Shown here in pieces: positions 34,065 to 46,459 of a DNA stretch of 64,000 nt. Source of the DNA: Trichoplax sp. H2 (taxonomy: Eukaryota > Placozoa > Uniplacotomia > Trichoplacea); contig NOWV01000103.1 in NCBI GenBank assembly GCA_003344405.1, positions 124,001 to 188,000 of the forward strand, in the 5' to 3' direction. Positions within the stretch are counted from its first letter, which is position 1. Every line of letters begins with the position of its first letter. Both the position numbers and the translations under genes were made by a program. Below the pieces are notes generated by a model, which was not told the origin of the DNA, made no database searches, and worked only from the letters and a program-made list of their open reading frames with translations.

Positions 34065-37000
34065 TTACTTAGCGGCATTCGAATCAAGAGCGACGGTAAC
34101 AGTTTTCACTTCGGTGTAATGTTCCAAAGCATAGGGGCCCCTATTAAAAGAAATTTTTCTACTTAGCGCTATTAAACATCATATTTGATCAGATCGAATT
34201 TATCGTTTAAAGTATAGCTATGATCTGCAGATATTTTCCAGTGTGTAATCACATATGTAAATAAATATTAATTTACAATCTATAGTGGTAACTAGAATTA
34301 CTGTATTAGCAATATGTATAAGAGCTAACCATAGTAATATAAATTTATAGCAAAGTTAAGACAAATGATGGTGTAGATATTCTGCAGCATGTAACTACAT
34401 ACGTAATTTCAAATTTATTATTCATAATGTAGCTACGATAAATAATTAAATTAAGGATTGCATGTTTCGTGATATATGATTGTATATACGCGTACATGTG
34501 ATATATCATTGCAGATACTATTGTCTAATAAACATCTCCAATACTTCTATCTCAAGTAATAATTATGCTAAGAGCAAATACATTATATCACATTATATTT
34601 TGGATTAAAAAAATCTATATTGCGAATAGTTTACTTCCGTGTCGACAGACAATTTATACTACTTTATTTCATTGTTAATTCTTGATTTCAGGTATTGTTC
34701 TAACTTACAATTCTCTACCGATTCCAGACATTTTGTAACCACCAAATGGTGTTTGTGCAGTAACGTAGTCATACGTGTTTATCCTTAGCGAAAAAAAAGA
34801 CATTAGATTAGTTTTAAGGTAACTTTGATATATCCAGTACATAAATCTCTTAATATAAAATTAAATTGCTTGGTGTCTTACCAGACTGATCCAGCTCTTA
34901 TATGATTGGAAACATGTAATGCTCTCTTCATGTCCTTCGTATGGACTCCTGCTGCTAATCCGTATTGAGTGTCATTAGCTCTTTCGATAACTTCATCAAT
35001 GGTTGAAAACTTTAAAATTTGCATGACGGGTCCAAAGATCTATAGTAAGTAGAATATTCAATCTCGATAACAGACCTCACAAGATAATTAATTGGCTATT
35101 TGTCTACTCCTCAGACTTACTATTATACAGCTATTGAGTTAAAATAATATTGAGTCATCACTTATTAAAATACCTCTTCTCTAGCAATTCTCATATCATC
35201 TTTAACGTCAGCGAAAACGGTGGGTTCTACGAAAAAGCCTTGTGTACCAAAGCGCTTACCGCCGCATTTAAGGGTTGCCCCTTGTTCTTTTCCACTTTCA
35301 ATTAGACCCATAATTTTATTGAATTGTTCTTGATCGATCTTCAATGAATTTGGAACGAGTGGAAATTAATCGCAACACATTTATGTTATCGTTGATTATT
35401 AGAGTCTATCTGATTTAAAGTGATTACAGTAAAGTATAGAAAAAGTTATCCGTATCGTCAATGATTGTATAGTATTTCTTGTTATTTACTTAGTGTCAGT
35501 AGATATGCTGTTTAAAACGAGAATATTTTTATTGCATACCTGTGGTCCTTGTTGGACATTTGTAAATGGATCACCGACAACTCTCTTTTCGGCTAACGCT
35601 GCGCTCTTGGCTACAAATTCATCGTAGACGGTGTCTTGTACGTAGACTCGGGAGCCAGCACAGCAATTTTGACCATGGTTGGCAAATAAGCCCTCATGTG
35701 CATTTTTAACTGCTTCATCAACTATAATTGCGTATGTAATAGTTACCCAGTTAACATCGTTTTATAATAAAATAATTCTTCATTACAGTATGAGAATACG
35801 AATTGATAAAATTGTCTATTTCTTAACATACTGTCAGCGTCATCAAAAATGATATGTGGACTTTTTCCGCCTAATTCTAAGGTTACTTTCTTGAGATTAG
35901 TTTCGCCGGCAGCTGCCATAATAATTTTTCCTACTTCGGTAGAGCCAGTGAAAGCAACTTTATCAATTTCTGGATGTCTAGCAACTGCAGCACCAGCTGT
36001 AGGACCGTATCCTGGAACAACATTGACTACGCCAGGAGGGAAACCAGCCTAAATTTAAGTGAATCTAGATTAATAAATTTCATCTGTAGTATTTATCATT
36101 TTAAATGTAATTGTGGTGTCTTGATGTGATGAATATCAGTTATTACCTCGATAATTAAGCTACAGATATAAAGGACGGATAGAGGGGTTTGCTCTGCTGG
36201 TTTCATGACAATCGTATTACCGCAAGCAAGAGCTGGACCAAATTTCCATCCGGCCATTGCCATCGGATAATTCCACTAGTCAATAATTGTTAAGTTATGG
36301 CTATTTAGGGAATAGTTACCACTAGGAAATAATAGTATGTGATATTTGCAACGTTTCTGCTAACGTCATAGGATAACTTTTAATAATTAATAGTAGTAGA
36401 TTCGAAGCTATCTCTGAGAAAATAACTGTAGGAGATAATATATTCGTATGCTACGTATTAATAAAATTATCTTGCTTAGTATAGCATACATACGCGTATC
36501 AATATGAGCAGAAGGTATTAAAGTCTTTTAGTTTAATAAGTATATGGTACATTATAGCTGGATAATCCAACATCAAGTATAGTCAGCAATGGTAAATAGA
36601 CGAAACATTACATTTCAGCCTTACAGGAATGATTTGGCCGCAAACACCGATCGGCTCATGACGAGTATAACACATGAAGGCTCCATCTATGAATGATTAG
36701 GGGCAGATTTGTAGTTATGTTACGGGTTACAATAACTCAAGATAACAGATCAGACATAGTACGAATAGTTATATGAGAAATTACAAGCTAGTTAAAAAAC
36801 AGATGTATGACTTACCAATTGGAATGGTTTTACCATGAATCTTATCAGCCCATCCAGCGTAATATCTGAGGGTAATTTGCAAGTTACTCGATTGTTAAAG
36901 TATTTTTCACTATATCATGAAATACTTAATCAAAGCCTGTCGAATTGTTTTACCTTAACACATCAATAATTCCTTGACAATCTCCAAGATAAGCATCTTT

Positions 37001-37396
37001 AACTGGTTTGCCATTATCCAGTGTTTCTAACTCCTATGAGAATTTTACCAATTACGATAATAATATTTCATTGCCAAATGTAATTTGGAGTAGTAATTTC
37101 ATAGTAAGGTTATTGTTTAATCAAGCCGTTTATTATTGTATTATAACATAAGCTAGTTTGAATATTACAGGTATATGAGATACAAATACTGCATTTATCA
37201 GGAAAAAGTAAAGTCATAATCATGCAAAGAAAGTAATCGCTGGATTAAAACTTACAGCCAAGTATTTTCTGTCCCTATCGATTAGATCAGCTAATTTATT
37301 CATCAGTAATCCACGTTTTGATGCATTCATTGTTCTCCATGGACTTCCTTTCTTAAAGGCATCTTTAGCAGCTTTGACAGCGAGATCAACATCGGC
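34065..37396 (-). CDS. ALDH-1: aldehyde dehydrogenase (ALDH1/2 class), exons 3-13; 5' end missing at gap
   Basis: Minus-strand exons: 37256-37396, 36954-37033, 36816-36865, 36625-36686, 36147-36275, 35832-36048, 35540-35721, 35174-35338, 34882-35039, 34709-34783 and 34065-34140. All are in phase. Exons 1-2 should lie in or beyond the N gap at 37462. With them the protein would be about 495 aa, as usual for the family. It is an NAD(P)-dependent enzyme oxidising aldehydes to acids. Visible motifs are IIPWNYP (active-site Asn), FTGSTEVG (cofactor loop), LELGGKSP (general-base Glu), GQNCCAGSR (nucleophile is the first Cys of the pair), EEIFGPV and PFGGYKMSG. The C-terminus reads [13 protein letters not shown]. 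No mitochondrial presequence is seen in related first exons, so it is probably cytosolic. The equivalent of exon 8 is undivided here, unlike in ALDH-4 and ALDH-5. Differences from ALDH-2 include PVKDAYL against PVRNAYL, and EPIGV against EPVGV. Confidence 0.92.
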
Positions 37397-37461
37397 CTAA
37401 ATTATTGGTACAAGTAATACAGGGATTAGTGTATTTACTAGTAATTATAGAGTATAAAATT

Positions 37462-37481
37462 NNNNNNNNNNNNNNNNNNNN
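37462..37481. other. Assembly gap (20 N)
   Basis: A run of 20 N. The left side ends in intron 2 of ALDH-1. The right side begins inside exon 8 of ALDH-2, and the two flanks overlap in gene coordinates (exons 3-8 are present on both sides). The nominal size is therefore almost certainly a placeholder for an unresolved repeat. Confidence 0.97.
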
Positions 37482-40096
37482 TCATCAAAAATGATATGTG
37501 GACTTTTTCCGCCTAATTCTAAGGTTACTTTCTTGAGATTAGTTTCGCCGGCAGCTGCCATAATAATTTTTCCTACTTCGGTAGAGCCAGTGAAAGCAAC
37601 TTTATCAATATCTGGATGTCTAGCAACTGCAGCACCAGCTGTAGGACCGTATCCTGGAACAACATTGACTACGCCAGGAGGGAAACCAGCCTAAATTTAA
37701 GTGAATCTAGATTAATAAATTTCATCTGTAGTATTTATCATTTTAAATGTAATTGTGGTGTCTTGATGTGATGAATATCAGTTATTACCTCGATAATTAA
37801 GCTACAGATATAAAGGACGGATAGAGGGGTTTGCTCTGCTGGTTTCATGACAATTGTATTACCGCAAGCAAGAGCTGGACCAAATTTCCATCCGGCCATT
37901 GCCATCGGATAATTCCACTAGTCAATAATTGTAAAGCTATGGCTATTTAGGAAATAGTAGCATATAATATTTGCAACGTTCCTGCTATCGCTATAAGGTA
38001 ATGTACACTAATTAATAGTAGTAGATTCGAAGCTATCTCTGAGAAAATAACCGCTGGGGAAAATATATGCTATTTACAGAATTATCTTGCTTAGCGTATC
38101 AATATGAGCAGAACGTATTAAAGTCTTGTAGTTTAATAAAGTGTACAGCAAATTATAGCTGGACAATCCAACATCAAGTATAGTCAGCAATGGTAAATAG
38201 ACGAAATATTACATTTCAGCCTTACAGGAATGATTTGGCCACAAACGCCAACCGGTTCATGGCGAGTATAACACATGAAGGCTCCATCTGTGAATGATTA
38301 TAATTAGAAGTACATTCGTAGTTATAATAACTCAAGACGATGGATAAGACAAAGTACGAATAGTTATATGAGAAATTACAAGCTAGTTAAAAAACAGATG
38401 TATGACTTACCAATTGGAATGGTTTTACCATGAATCTTATCAGCCCATCCAGCATAATATCTGAGGGTAATTTGCAAGTTACTCTTTTGTTGAACATTTT
38501 TCATTGTACAATATCGTGAAATGCTTAATTGAAGCCTATCAAATTATTTTACCTTAACACATTAATAATTCCTTGACAATCTCCAAGATAAGCATTTCTG
38601 ACTGGTTTGCCATTATCCAGTGTTTCTAACTCCTATGAGAATTTTACCAATTACGATAATAATATTTCATTGCCAAATGTAATTTGGAGTAGTAATTTCA
38701 TAGTAAGGTTATTGTTTAATCAAGCCGTTTATTATTGTATTATAACATAAGCTAGTTTGAATATTACAGGTATATGAGATACAAATACTGCATTTATCAG
38801 GAAAAAGTAAAGTCATAATCATGCAAAGAAAGTAATCGCTGGATTAAAACTTACAGCCAAGTATTTTCTGTCCCTATCGATTAGATCAGCTAATTTATTC
38901 ATCAGTAATCCACGTTTCGATGCATTCATTGTTCTCCATGGACTTCCTTTCTTAAAGGCATCTTTAGCAGCTTTGACAGCGAGATCAACATCGGCCTGAA
39001 TTATTGGTACAAGTAATACAGAGATCAGTGTATTTACTAGTAATTATAGAGTATAAAATTCGGTTATTCCTGGACCTAATGCAATATTGTATTCTGTAAT
39101 AGCAGTCTTTATCATAGTACAGTATACATATTACAGTAATGCATATCATAGTATATCATATATCTTACATAGTCCTGTATGATATAATCAAATATAGATA
39201 GTACACTTTGCTTGATGTTTGTTATAGCAGGGTGCACAATATATAAATCGTTTATATTTTAAATTTCTTGCAAGATCTAGTTAAACCTATAAAATCTACA
39301 TGGTATTTACAAACCGCGTCTCCTTCAGCTACTTGACAAATGACTTCGCCATTTGTTGGATTAATAGTTGGAAAAGTCTTGCCACTGACGGCATCATGCC
39401 ATTCATTATTGATAAAAATCTACGGAGTAGAACATAGTGTCAATAGAAATATACGCCTAAAATTGAGTAAAAGCATTAAACAAGTCTCTCAACTGCAACT
39501 GCATCTCGTGCAGAGATGAGAAAAATTGAATTATATTATGCTACAACTCTTCGATCTTGTACAGCTACTATCTATCGTATCGTCATCGTAGCGTTATTCT
39601 TGCCAATCGAATGTAACGATGTCATTCGTAATATATAGGAAAACTCCGATAGTATAAAATGTAGAGATGATATTTACGTGTATTACATAACTACTTTTCA
39701 TCATCACATCTTCATCATAACCTTGTACCTCCGAAACAAATGGTACGACATTGTTATTGTAAAAGGAAAAACTTAGACAGTATAAAGCGTAGACATGATA
39801 CTCGTTGTTATATAACACAACTACTTTCTATCATAAAATCTTCATCATAGCCTTGTATTTCATAGTTGCATGCTTCAATCGACTTCGATTGCATGCCTAT
39901 AGAAAAACTCAGCTATGCATGTGCAGGAAAATTTACAGTCAACTAGCATAAAGTGAGACATGATTCTTCTACTTTCTTAATCATTGCATCCTTTCATAGA
40001 CTGTTATTCCCAATTATAAGCTACAATTGCGTCACAAAATGATCGTACCTTTGTAAATTGAATCTCAGGTTTTGGGTTAAATGTTGGTTCCGCCAT
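37482..40096 (-). CDS. ALDH-2: aldehyde dehydrogenase, exons 1-8; 3' end missing at gap
   Basis: Minus-strand exons: 40049-40096 ([16 protein letters not shown]), 39315-39419, 38855-38995, 38553-38632, 38411-38460, 38226-38287, 37789-37917 and 37482-37690, the last cut by the gap after FDD. Phases are identical to those of ALDH-1, and exons and introns 3-8 are nearly identical to it. Exon 1 lacks a targeting presequence. Motifs present are [15 protein letters not shown] and LELGGKSP. The nucleophilic-Cys exon and everything after it are missing from this assembly. It may be a separate tandem gene, or the 5' half of the same gene (or other haplotype) as ALDH-1. Amino-acid differences favour a separate copy or a distinct allele over a simple duplicate contig end. 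Confidence 0.88.
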
Positions 40097-42419
40097 GGTC
40101 TTGCTTTTACTCCGTAGCCTTTATCTTGCAATTTTTGTGCAGCCTTGCTGGTTTGCTTGTTGTCCTAAATACCTTTTCGACGCTCGCTGCCTCCCAGTAT
40201 ACTAGGGTTTGTAGCCGGCACTGATTCTGCTCAGTGTTTTATCCTTTACTTCATCTTGATATTTTGAATCCACATGGCTGTCTGCAGACTACAGTACTGT
40301 ACAGTCCATAGTTGAGTTTATAGAGGTACAATTTTTTCTTTTACCCCCTATAGTAAAGATCGAGGTCATTTTTTAACTTCTATGGTCAAGCCTGACTAGA
40401 TTGTTAACTTAAAAGTGAAATGTTAGACAGTCCAGATGTAATCTCGACTAATTATATAATTGACTTGGCGTCCATTGGGAGTATAGCCATCAGGGGCTAC
40501 TAAAGAGAAAAGATACACTCGACATTCGAGTTGGACAGATTTAAATTTTTGTTCTATAAATGTTGCTGAAATGACAGTTTTTTAGTTAATCCTTGCTTGG
40601 TCTCTCATTTCTTGAAGAAAAATTGTAATAAAATGGCTTATAATATAATAACCGGCACACCCAAAGGATTTACTATGTCATAAAGTAATTCATTTCTATC
40701 GAGAATACAGTTTCTCCAGGTTACTATGCTGGCTGAACTGCAATTCACTAATAGGAATGACTATGGTATAACAAATACCTTTGATAGTCTGAGTAGAAGG
40801 TATTCTATACAATTATTGAATCAGATTATGGGATCAAGCCATAAGTTAATCGACGTTATGTCCTGGACTCGGCATTACTTAATAACCTCGAAAATATAGT
40901 GAAAGCTTTATTGTCAATAAGTATTGCAAATCCAGCGTGGATTTAATACTCGCTGACGAAAGGATAGTCCGAAATTTTTATATGCGCAAATCAGGTCGCC
41001 ATCTCTTGCACTCGGTATTGATTAACCGTAATAATATCGAGAATAGAATACTTTATAGTCAGGAAGTCTAGTAAATTGCGCGAGGATTTCATCCTCGTCT
41101 AGAAAAGAATAATGCCGAGTTTACTGTTATAAATCAGTTGCGAGTTTTTCTGGTCTCTGTCTGTAACAAACCCACAGGAACCGTAAATAATGTTCAATTT
41201 CTCCTGTTTCTTGCTTTATGACCCTTACCATAGTAAAGTAAAGTAAGTACTGAAGAAAGGCGATGAAGGAGATAAAATGGGATAATTATTAAACAGTATT
41301 CATGCTTACTTTATTAGCCATACTGTTAGCATATGAAATATCTGATTGCAGCGAATTTAACTAAACGACATTTACAAAGTAAATGGTACTGTATCATTAA
41401 TTGGCGGTAAAGTTCAAATTGTAGGGACTCTTGCAGGTGGAATAAAGTTGAACTTGATGGTATGCTACAGTAAATAAGGATTAATGAGCTAAATAAAAAG
41501 AACATCGTAGATAGTAACTTAAATACTAAGAGAAAAAGTTTTCTTTCGATGATCTTTTGCTCTTTAGCTCTCTTTAGCAAACATTACCATAATTGGGAAT
41601 GTACTGCTGGAGTTCATTAAATGCTATAGAACACCAGTAAAAAGTTCTTATGCCTTTTCCCATCAAAAGTAAATAGGAAAATATTGACATACTGTAGACA
41701 GTACGTAAGCAGCTAGTAGAGAGCTAAAAGCAACTATAAGTCATTAACAACTTGGCCGACATGCTTGTGATGATGAATATCGCAAACTTAGTATCATTTG
41801 CTGCTTGGATATAATATGCAATGAAAGGTTTAGCTGCGAATGAAAGAAATTTGACTGCGTGTATGGCGATCGCCGTACATGAGACAATACAATGAATTGG
41901 TTCTATTTTTGTTAAAAATTTTAATTAGTATTTCGGCGTAGGGTTACGTACCGATATAAAAACTCAGTAGTAGCAAGGCTAGAATTTTGTTAAAAGCTTA
42001 GTCTTATTGTAGAATAATAGTTTTTATGCAATGGTTCTAAATACGAGAAAAGGTGTATCTAAAATGATACATGTTGTATTGCTTAGCGAAGTAAAGGTAC
42101 TGTATAGGCGTACCATAGACAAGCATACAGTGCAAATGGTGGACAGTACTTATAACGTAAGAATCGAATAGTAAAATAGTATGTAGTAAGTGTAGAGATA
42201 GCTTTTACTATTGATGATGTGAATGATAATTTCCCTAAAATCAGTCTTTACTTAGCGGCTTTTGAATCAAGAGCGACGGTAACAGTTTTCACTTCGGTGT
42301 AATGTTCCAAAGCATAGGGGCCCCTATTAAAAGAAATTTTTCTACTTAGCGCTATTAAACATCATATTTGATCAGATCGAATTTATCGTTTAAAGTATAG
42401 TTATGATCTGCAGATATTT
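39939..42419. repeat. Segmental duplication, right copy (ALDH spacer unit)
   Basis: This is the counterpart of 30949-34233. It holds ALDH-2 exon 1, the spacer and the last exon of ALDH-3, and stops at the second gap. About 0.8 kb of the left copy is missing near 40835-40860, at repeat units, consistent with loss by recombination between them. The minus-strand frame at 41326-41580 lies in the spacer and has no family signature. Confidence 0.85.
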
Positions 42420-44735
42420 NNNNNNNNNNNNNNNNNNNNATAACATAAGCTAGTTTGAATATTACAGGTACATGAGATACAAATACTGCATTTATCAGGA
42501 AAAAGTAAAGTCATAATCATGCAAAGAAAGTAATCGCTGGATTAAAACTTACAGCCAAGTATTTTCTGTCCCTATCGATTAGATCAGCTAATTTATTCAT
42601 CAGTAATCCACGTTTCGATGCATTCATTGTTCTCCATGGACTTCCTTTCTTAAAGGCATCTTTAGCAGCTTTGACAGCGAGATCAACATCGGCCTAAATT
42701 ATTGGTACAAGTAATACAGGGATTAGTGTATTTACTAGTAATTATAGAGTATAAAATTTGGTTATTCCTGGACCTAATGCAATAATGTATTCTGTAATAG
42801 TCTCATTGTTAAGCTGTCTTCAAAGATTGTATAGCATTTGCTTAAGCTATCGATTGGATCTAAAAACTAATTCATTCGCTCTTTTTCTATGGACGAATAA
42901 AAGGAAAATTTTGGAAATACTTTTCTATTTGACATTGGAAACATAGGATTACGTAAGCATACTTGGCGAACAACAATTGATATAAGCATTCCTTCGTCGT
43001 CATCTATCGATTGCGTTAACTATCCTGACACATTGATATTTCACAGTTCGATCAAGCTGATTATAGAAACTGCATATATTGCACTGCAACATTCTTAGTC
43101 TTATATTAATTATTGTTAAACTATTCAATTTCGAATCATTTGTAATATCGGCAATGCTCAAGGTTTGTCGCCAATAATCATTCAAATATATGTATCGTTA
43201 CACTAATACACTAAGTCCGAACCGTAGGGTAATGTCATGTCTGATAATTATAATTATAATCGATAAGTTCTAAGTTCTAATAATCATAGATTACAAATTA
43301 TCAACATGTTATGTTATCAAAATGCTTGTCTGTGTCGTGTCTAGGAATTATTCAACTTCAATATCTGAATAGTACAACGCTGCTAAGTTACAAACGATCC
43401 GTTACTATTACAGTTAGAATCTTACAAAAAGGAAAGTCTTAAGACCTCTTCGGCATTACTTCACACGATCATTCAATTACTCTGCTAATGTATGTACACT
43501 ACAACCTTCAATAAAAGTCAATTAACTAGTAGCAAAGCGCGAGCTGTATTTTATGAAAAGTATCACTAGTCAACCACAAGATGCACCACAAGGTTTAATT
43601 ATAAACTTGAAGAAAGCGGATAATGATGTTAGATCTTATCCATGGATACCTTTGGCCATTGACTTACCGCATCTCCTTCAGCAATTTCGCAAATTACTTC
43701 ACCAGTTGACGGATTGATAGTTGGAAAGACTTTACCACTAACTGCATCATGCCAATCATTATTGATAAAGATCTACAAAATACATTCCAAGTACTGTATT
43801 AGTCAGTATCAAAAATAAATTATTTACAATAGTGATGAAGTAAATGCTTAGTATACTAATTTTCAATTCTAGTTCTTGTGTTTGCGCTACTCTTCGAGGA
43901 GAAAACAGCACAACCATTCGCATCAGCGAGCAACTCTGAATCTTTACTAACGATTAATTAAATTGCTGTTCCCAGTGTAAAAGCAAGGTTATTTTACAAC
44001 TGTGATCTCTGGATGGCGGAATTTGCAAGAAAAAAACTTTGCCTGTTTGCTGCGCTACTATCGATAGAGAGCGATAAAGCAGACTTGACCTATCGTTATG
44101 ATCTAGGATTATCAGCACAGTTTACAAGTAGAAACTTCGACACATACAAGTACATAAACTACTGTACAGTATAGTAGAAGAAGAGAATCTGTAATGCAAA
44201 TTCATAGTCCATTTTAGTTGGAGACTGTATTAGATGGCTTAAAATCTGCAGCTAGAGGTAAAAATCACTTAATATTGTAGAAGTCGGATATCCATATTGA
44301 TCCCTGTGTGCAATGCTGCTGCAAAATGGAGTAATGATGGTACCCCCTGAGAATTTGCTGACTCACTCCTGCAATATCTCACATCAGGATCGTTTTATGG
44401 ACATACACCACTGCAACCGAGTGCATCCAGTTGATCTACGGTGCATACATTATATTGGGAATGATATTTCTGGATGGCAATATCACTGTCAAAGTGATAT
44501 TAAAAGATGATGCAGCCTATCCATCTTTTCGACATACTGTACACTGTACAGTGCAGTAATTGAATAAGTTTCTCATGGACAAACTGATCGTTTATCCAAG
44601 TCAAAGTAAAAATATGGAAAGCTTCAACATATGCAATCATAAGACGTTGGCAGAAAAATGATTTTTGCCATCAATTTCCTATGATACCTTCTTATATTTG
44701 ATTTCTGGATTGGGATTAAACGTCACTTCAGCCAT
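42248..44735 (-). CDS. ALDH-3: aldehyde dehydrogenase, exons 1-3 and last exon; middle missing at gap
   Basis: Minus-strand pieces: exon 1 44688-44735 ([16 protein letters not shown]), exon 2 43668-43772 (starts [13 protein letters not shown]), exon 3 42553-42693 and the last exon 42248-42323 ([13 protein letters not shown]). A 20-N gap at 42420-42439 separates exon 3 from the last exon. About 2.8 kb with exons 4-12 should lie there, judging from ALDH-1. Exon 3 and its introns are nearly identical to ALDH-1/-2, whereas exons 1 and 2 and their introns are clearly diverged. The similarity stops abruptly at about 42800. Whether the two ends belong to one gene cannot be decided from this sequence. 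Confidence 0.8.
42420..42439. other. Assembly gap (20 N)
   Basis: A run of 20 N joining the intron next to the last exon of ALDH-3 directly to intron 3 of an ALDH copy. The equivalent positions in ALDH-1 are about 2.9 kb apart (34233 and 37140), so at least that much is probably missing. Confidence 0.97.
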
Positions 44736-46459
44736 TCTCGAGCTTAGCCAACACCTTGAAATCCGATGGAGATTACCGATGTTTATACGTCTCACTCCAG
44801 AGATGATCATCATCGCAGCGATAATCGTAGTATCTGGGCAATTTATTGATACAGTGCAAATGAGCTAGCACTATTGATATGGATACCACTGTTGTTTAGT
44901 AGTGCTAGTAACTTGCAATCTTGGTTCATTATACAGTAACAAGGATCAACAATGCCAAATAATTAATTTAAAAGAAAATTATTCATGATCGAGTAGGCGT
45001 TGCCTTCGATGATCCTTATTCCAAAACTTTAATGAATACCGTATGCTTGTATACGCGTGTACAGTAGGGTAACTATGATCAGCCTTTGTAACTGAGTATT
45101 TGATCACCTCCTAAGAAAGTTAATATCGGTCGAAATCAAGCATCTATGCTAGGTAAGTGCTTTAGAATAAATTCATTTTATTCTCAATAGGTATGGTGAT
45201 ATGCTGTAGGTCGAAATCATTCTGATCCTCTTTTAAAGTTCTGCTACTTCTGTCATTAAAATAATTTGCTTGCATCATTGATGTTTAGTAGATCTTGAAA
45301 GAGTTAAGTTTCACGCTAGATGAATTATTGTAGCCTGAACCATTCCTAAACCTTGATTGTATATACCTCCTACTTTAATTTCGTATACTGTACGCGTATA
45401 ATTCACTAATTTTTGGAGTAAGTAAATGCTGAATTTGCTATACTAATTAATAATTATAAATACGTACGAATTTAAATTACAATAATTTTCATTTATTCAG
45501 ATGATATGACATCCCTTTATTAATAGCTTAGCCGCTAGCACGAACGTCTACGATACTCGTTAGCAGTAGACGCGCACTGCACACTAATTTTCTTTTCTCA
45601 ATGACATGTAGCTATTCGTGGTTTAGTGGCATGGTGTACGGCCCTCTACCAAGTGTTGCAACGCCAATAGTTCTAGCACATTATGGACTAGCGAATTTAT
45701 ACTGTTGCTTGTACCTCGGTTATGAATTAATCAGGGAGTCATACGAGCATACTAGTTACATCATAGGTGTTACGTATGCGATTCGCTATTTGGAAATAAG
45801 CAAAATATGGAAGATTGCCATGCTGAACTTGCAACGTCAGTAATGACACAGTATGGTAGCCATGAGCTTACACACATAACTAAACCTATCTACTGTAGAC
45901 TGTTGCTTGTACCTCGATTACATCAGATACATTATAGTTATTATATGATTTGCTATTCCGAAATGGGCAAAATATGGAAGATTGACTGAGCCAAATATTA
46001 TTGGTAAATAAACTAATGATCTCGCTATTGTAGAAGATACCACACGTCTCATCAGCAGTTACCATGCCATATAAATTAGTGGCTATACTGTATGTTATTA
46101 ATACCGGATCATCAGATATAATTATCTTGTTTATCTTGAGTAAACGCATTAAAACGCATGCCTGTAGACTATTGTATTGTAAGTCTACCGTTTGATATGG
46201 TACAAAACGCACCACAAAGCTACGGCATCTGCAATAAAGCTATTAATTGTGATAAATTGTTAGATCAATACCCCCAATAGGTCATACGATAATCTATGAA
46301 AGTAATCAATTATAACACTATAGTTTATTACCGGAAGAAACAGTTAAAATTCTTCTACATGAAAGGATTTAATTTTAAATAAAGGAACACTCGCACACAC
46401 ATAGGCCTAGCATTAACATCATCACTACTTAATTATTAAAAAGTGTGTATTTAGGTAGT
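44736..46459. other. Spacer between ALDH-3 and ALDH-4
   Basis: No gene recognised. It contains a diverged direct repeat (45701-45818 and 45900-45985). This spacer is unrelated by eye to the duplicated spacers at 31-34 kb and 40-42 kb. The frames at 45601-45989 lie over the repeat and are not supported. Confidence 0.5.
45701..45985. repeat. Diverged direct repeat in ALDH spacer
   Basis: Copies 45701-45818 and 45900-45985 share CTGTTGCTTGTACCTCG at their starts and GCAAAATATGGAAGATTG at their ends. Internal sequence has been lost or gained between the two. Confidence 0.75.

Larger units (their letters stand above)
30949..34233. repeat. Segmental duplication, left copy (ALDH spacer unit)
   Basis: This segment is paralogous to 39939-42419 over almost its whole length. 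It runs from TCAACTAGCA, through a first ALDH exon, a shared spacer, and on into a last ALDH exon and its upstream intron. The left copy is about 0.8 kb longer, because about 31790-32640 has no counterpart in the right copy. Within it the spacer holds decayed repeats with a period of about 142 bp. The match stops at the left where the unduplicated flank begins and at the right at the second assembly gap. No other gene was found in it. Confidence 0.85.

Noticed and set aside
35849-36052. Plus-strand open frame, repeated at 37491-37694
   Set aside because: Antisense to exon 8 of ALDH-1 and ALDH-2. The repeat simply reflects the gene duplication.
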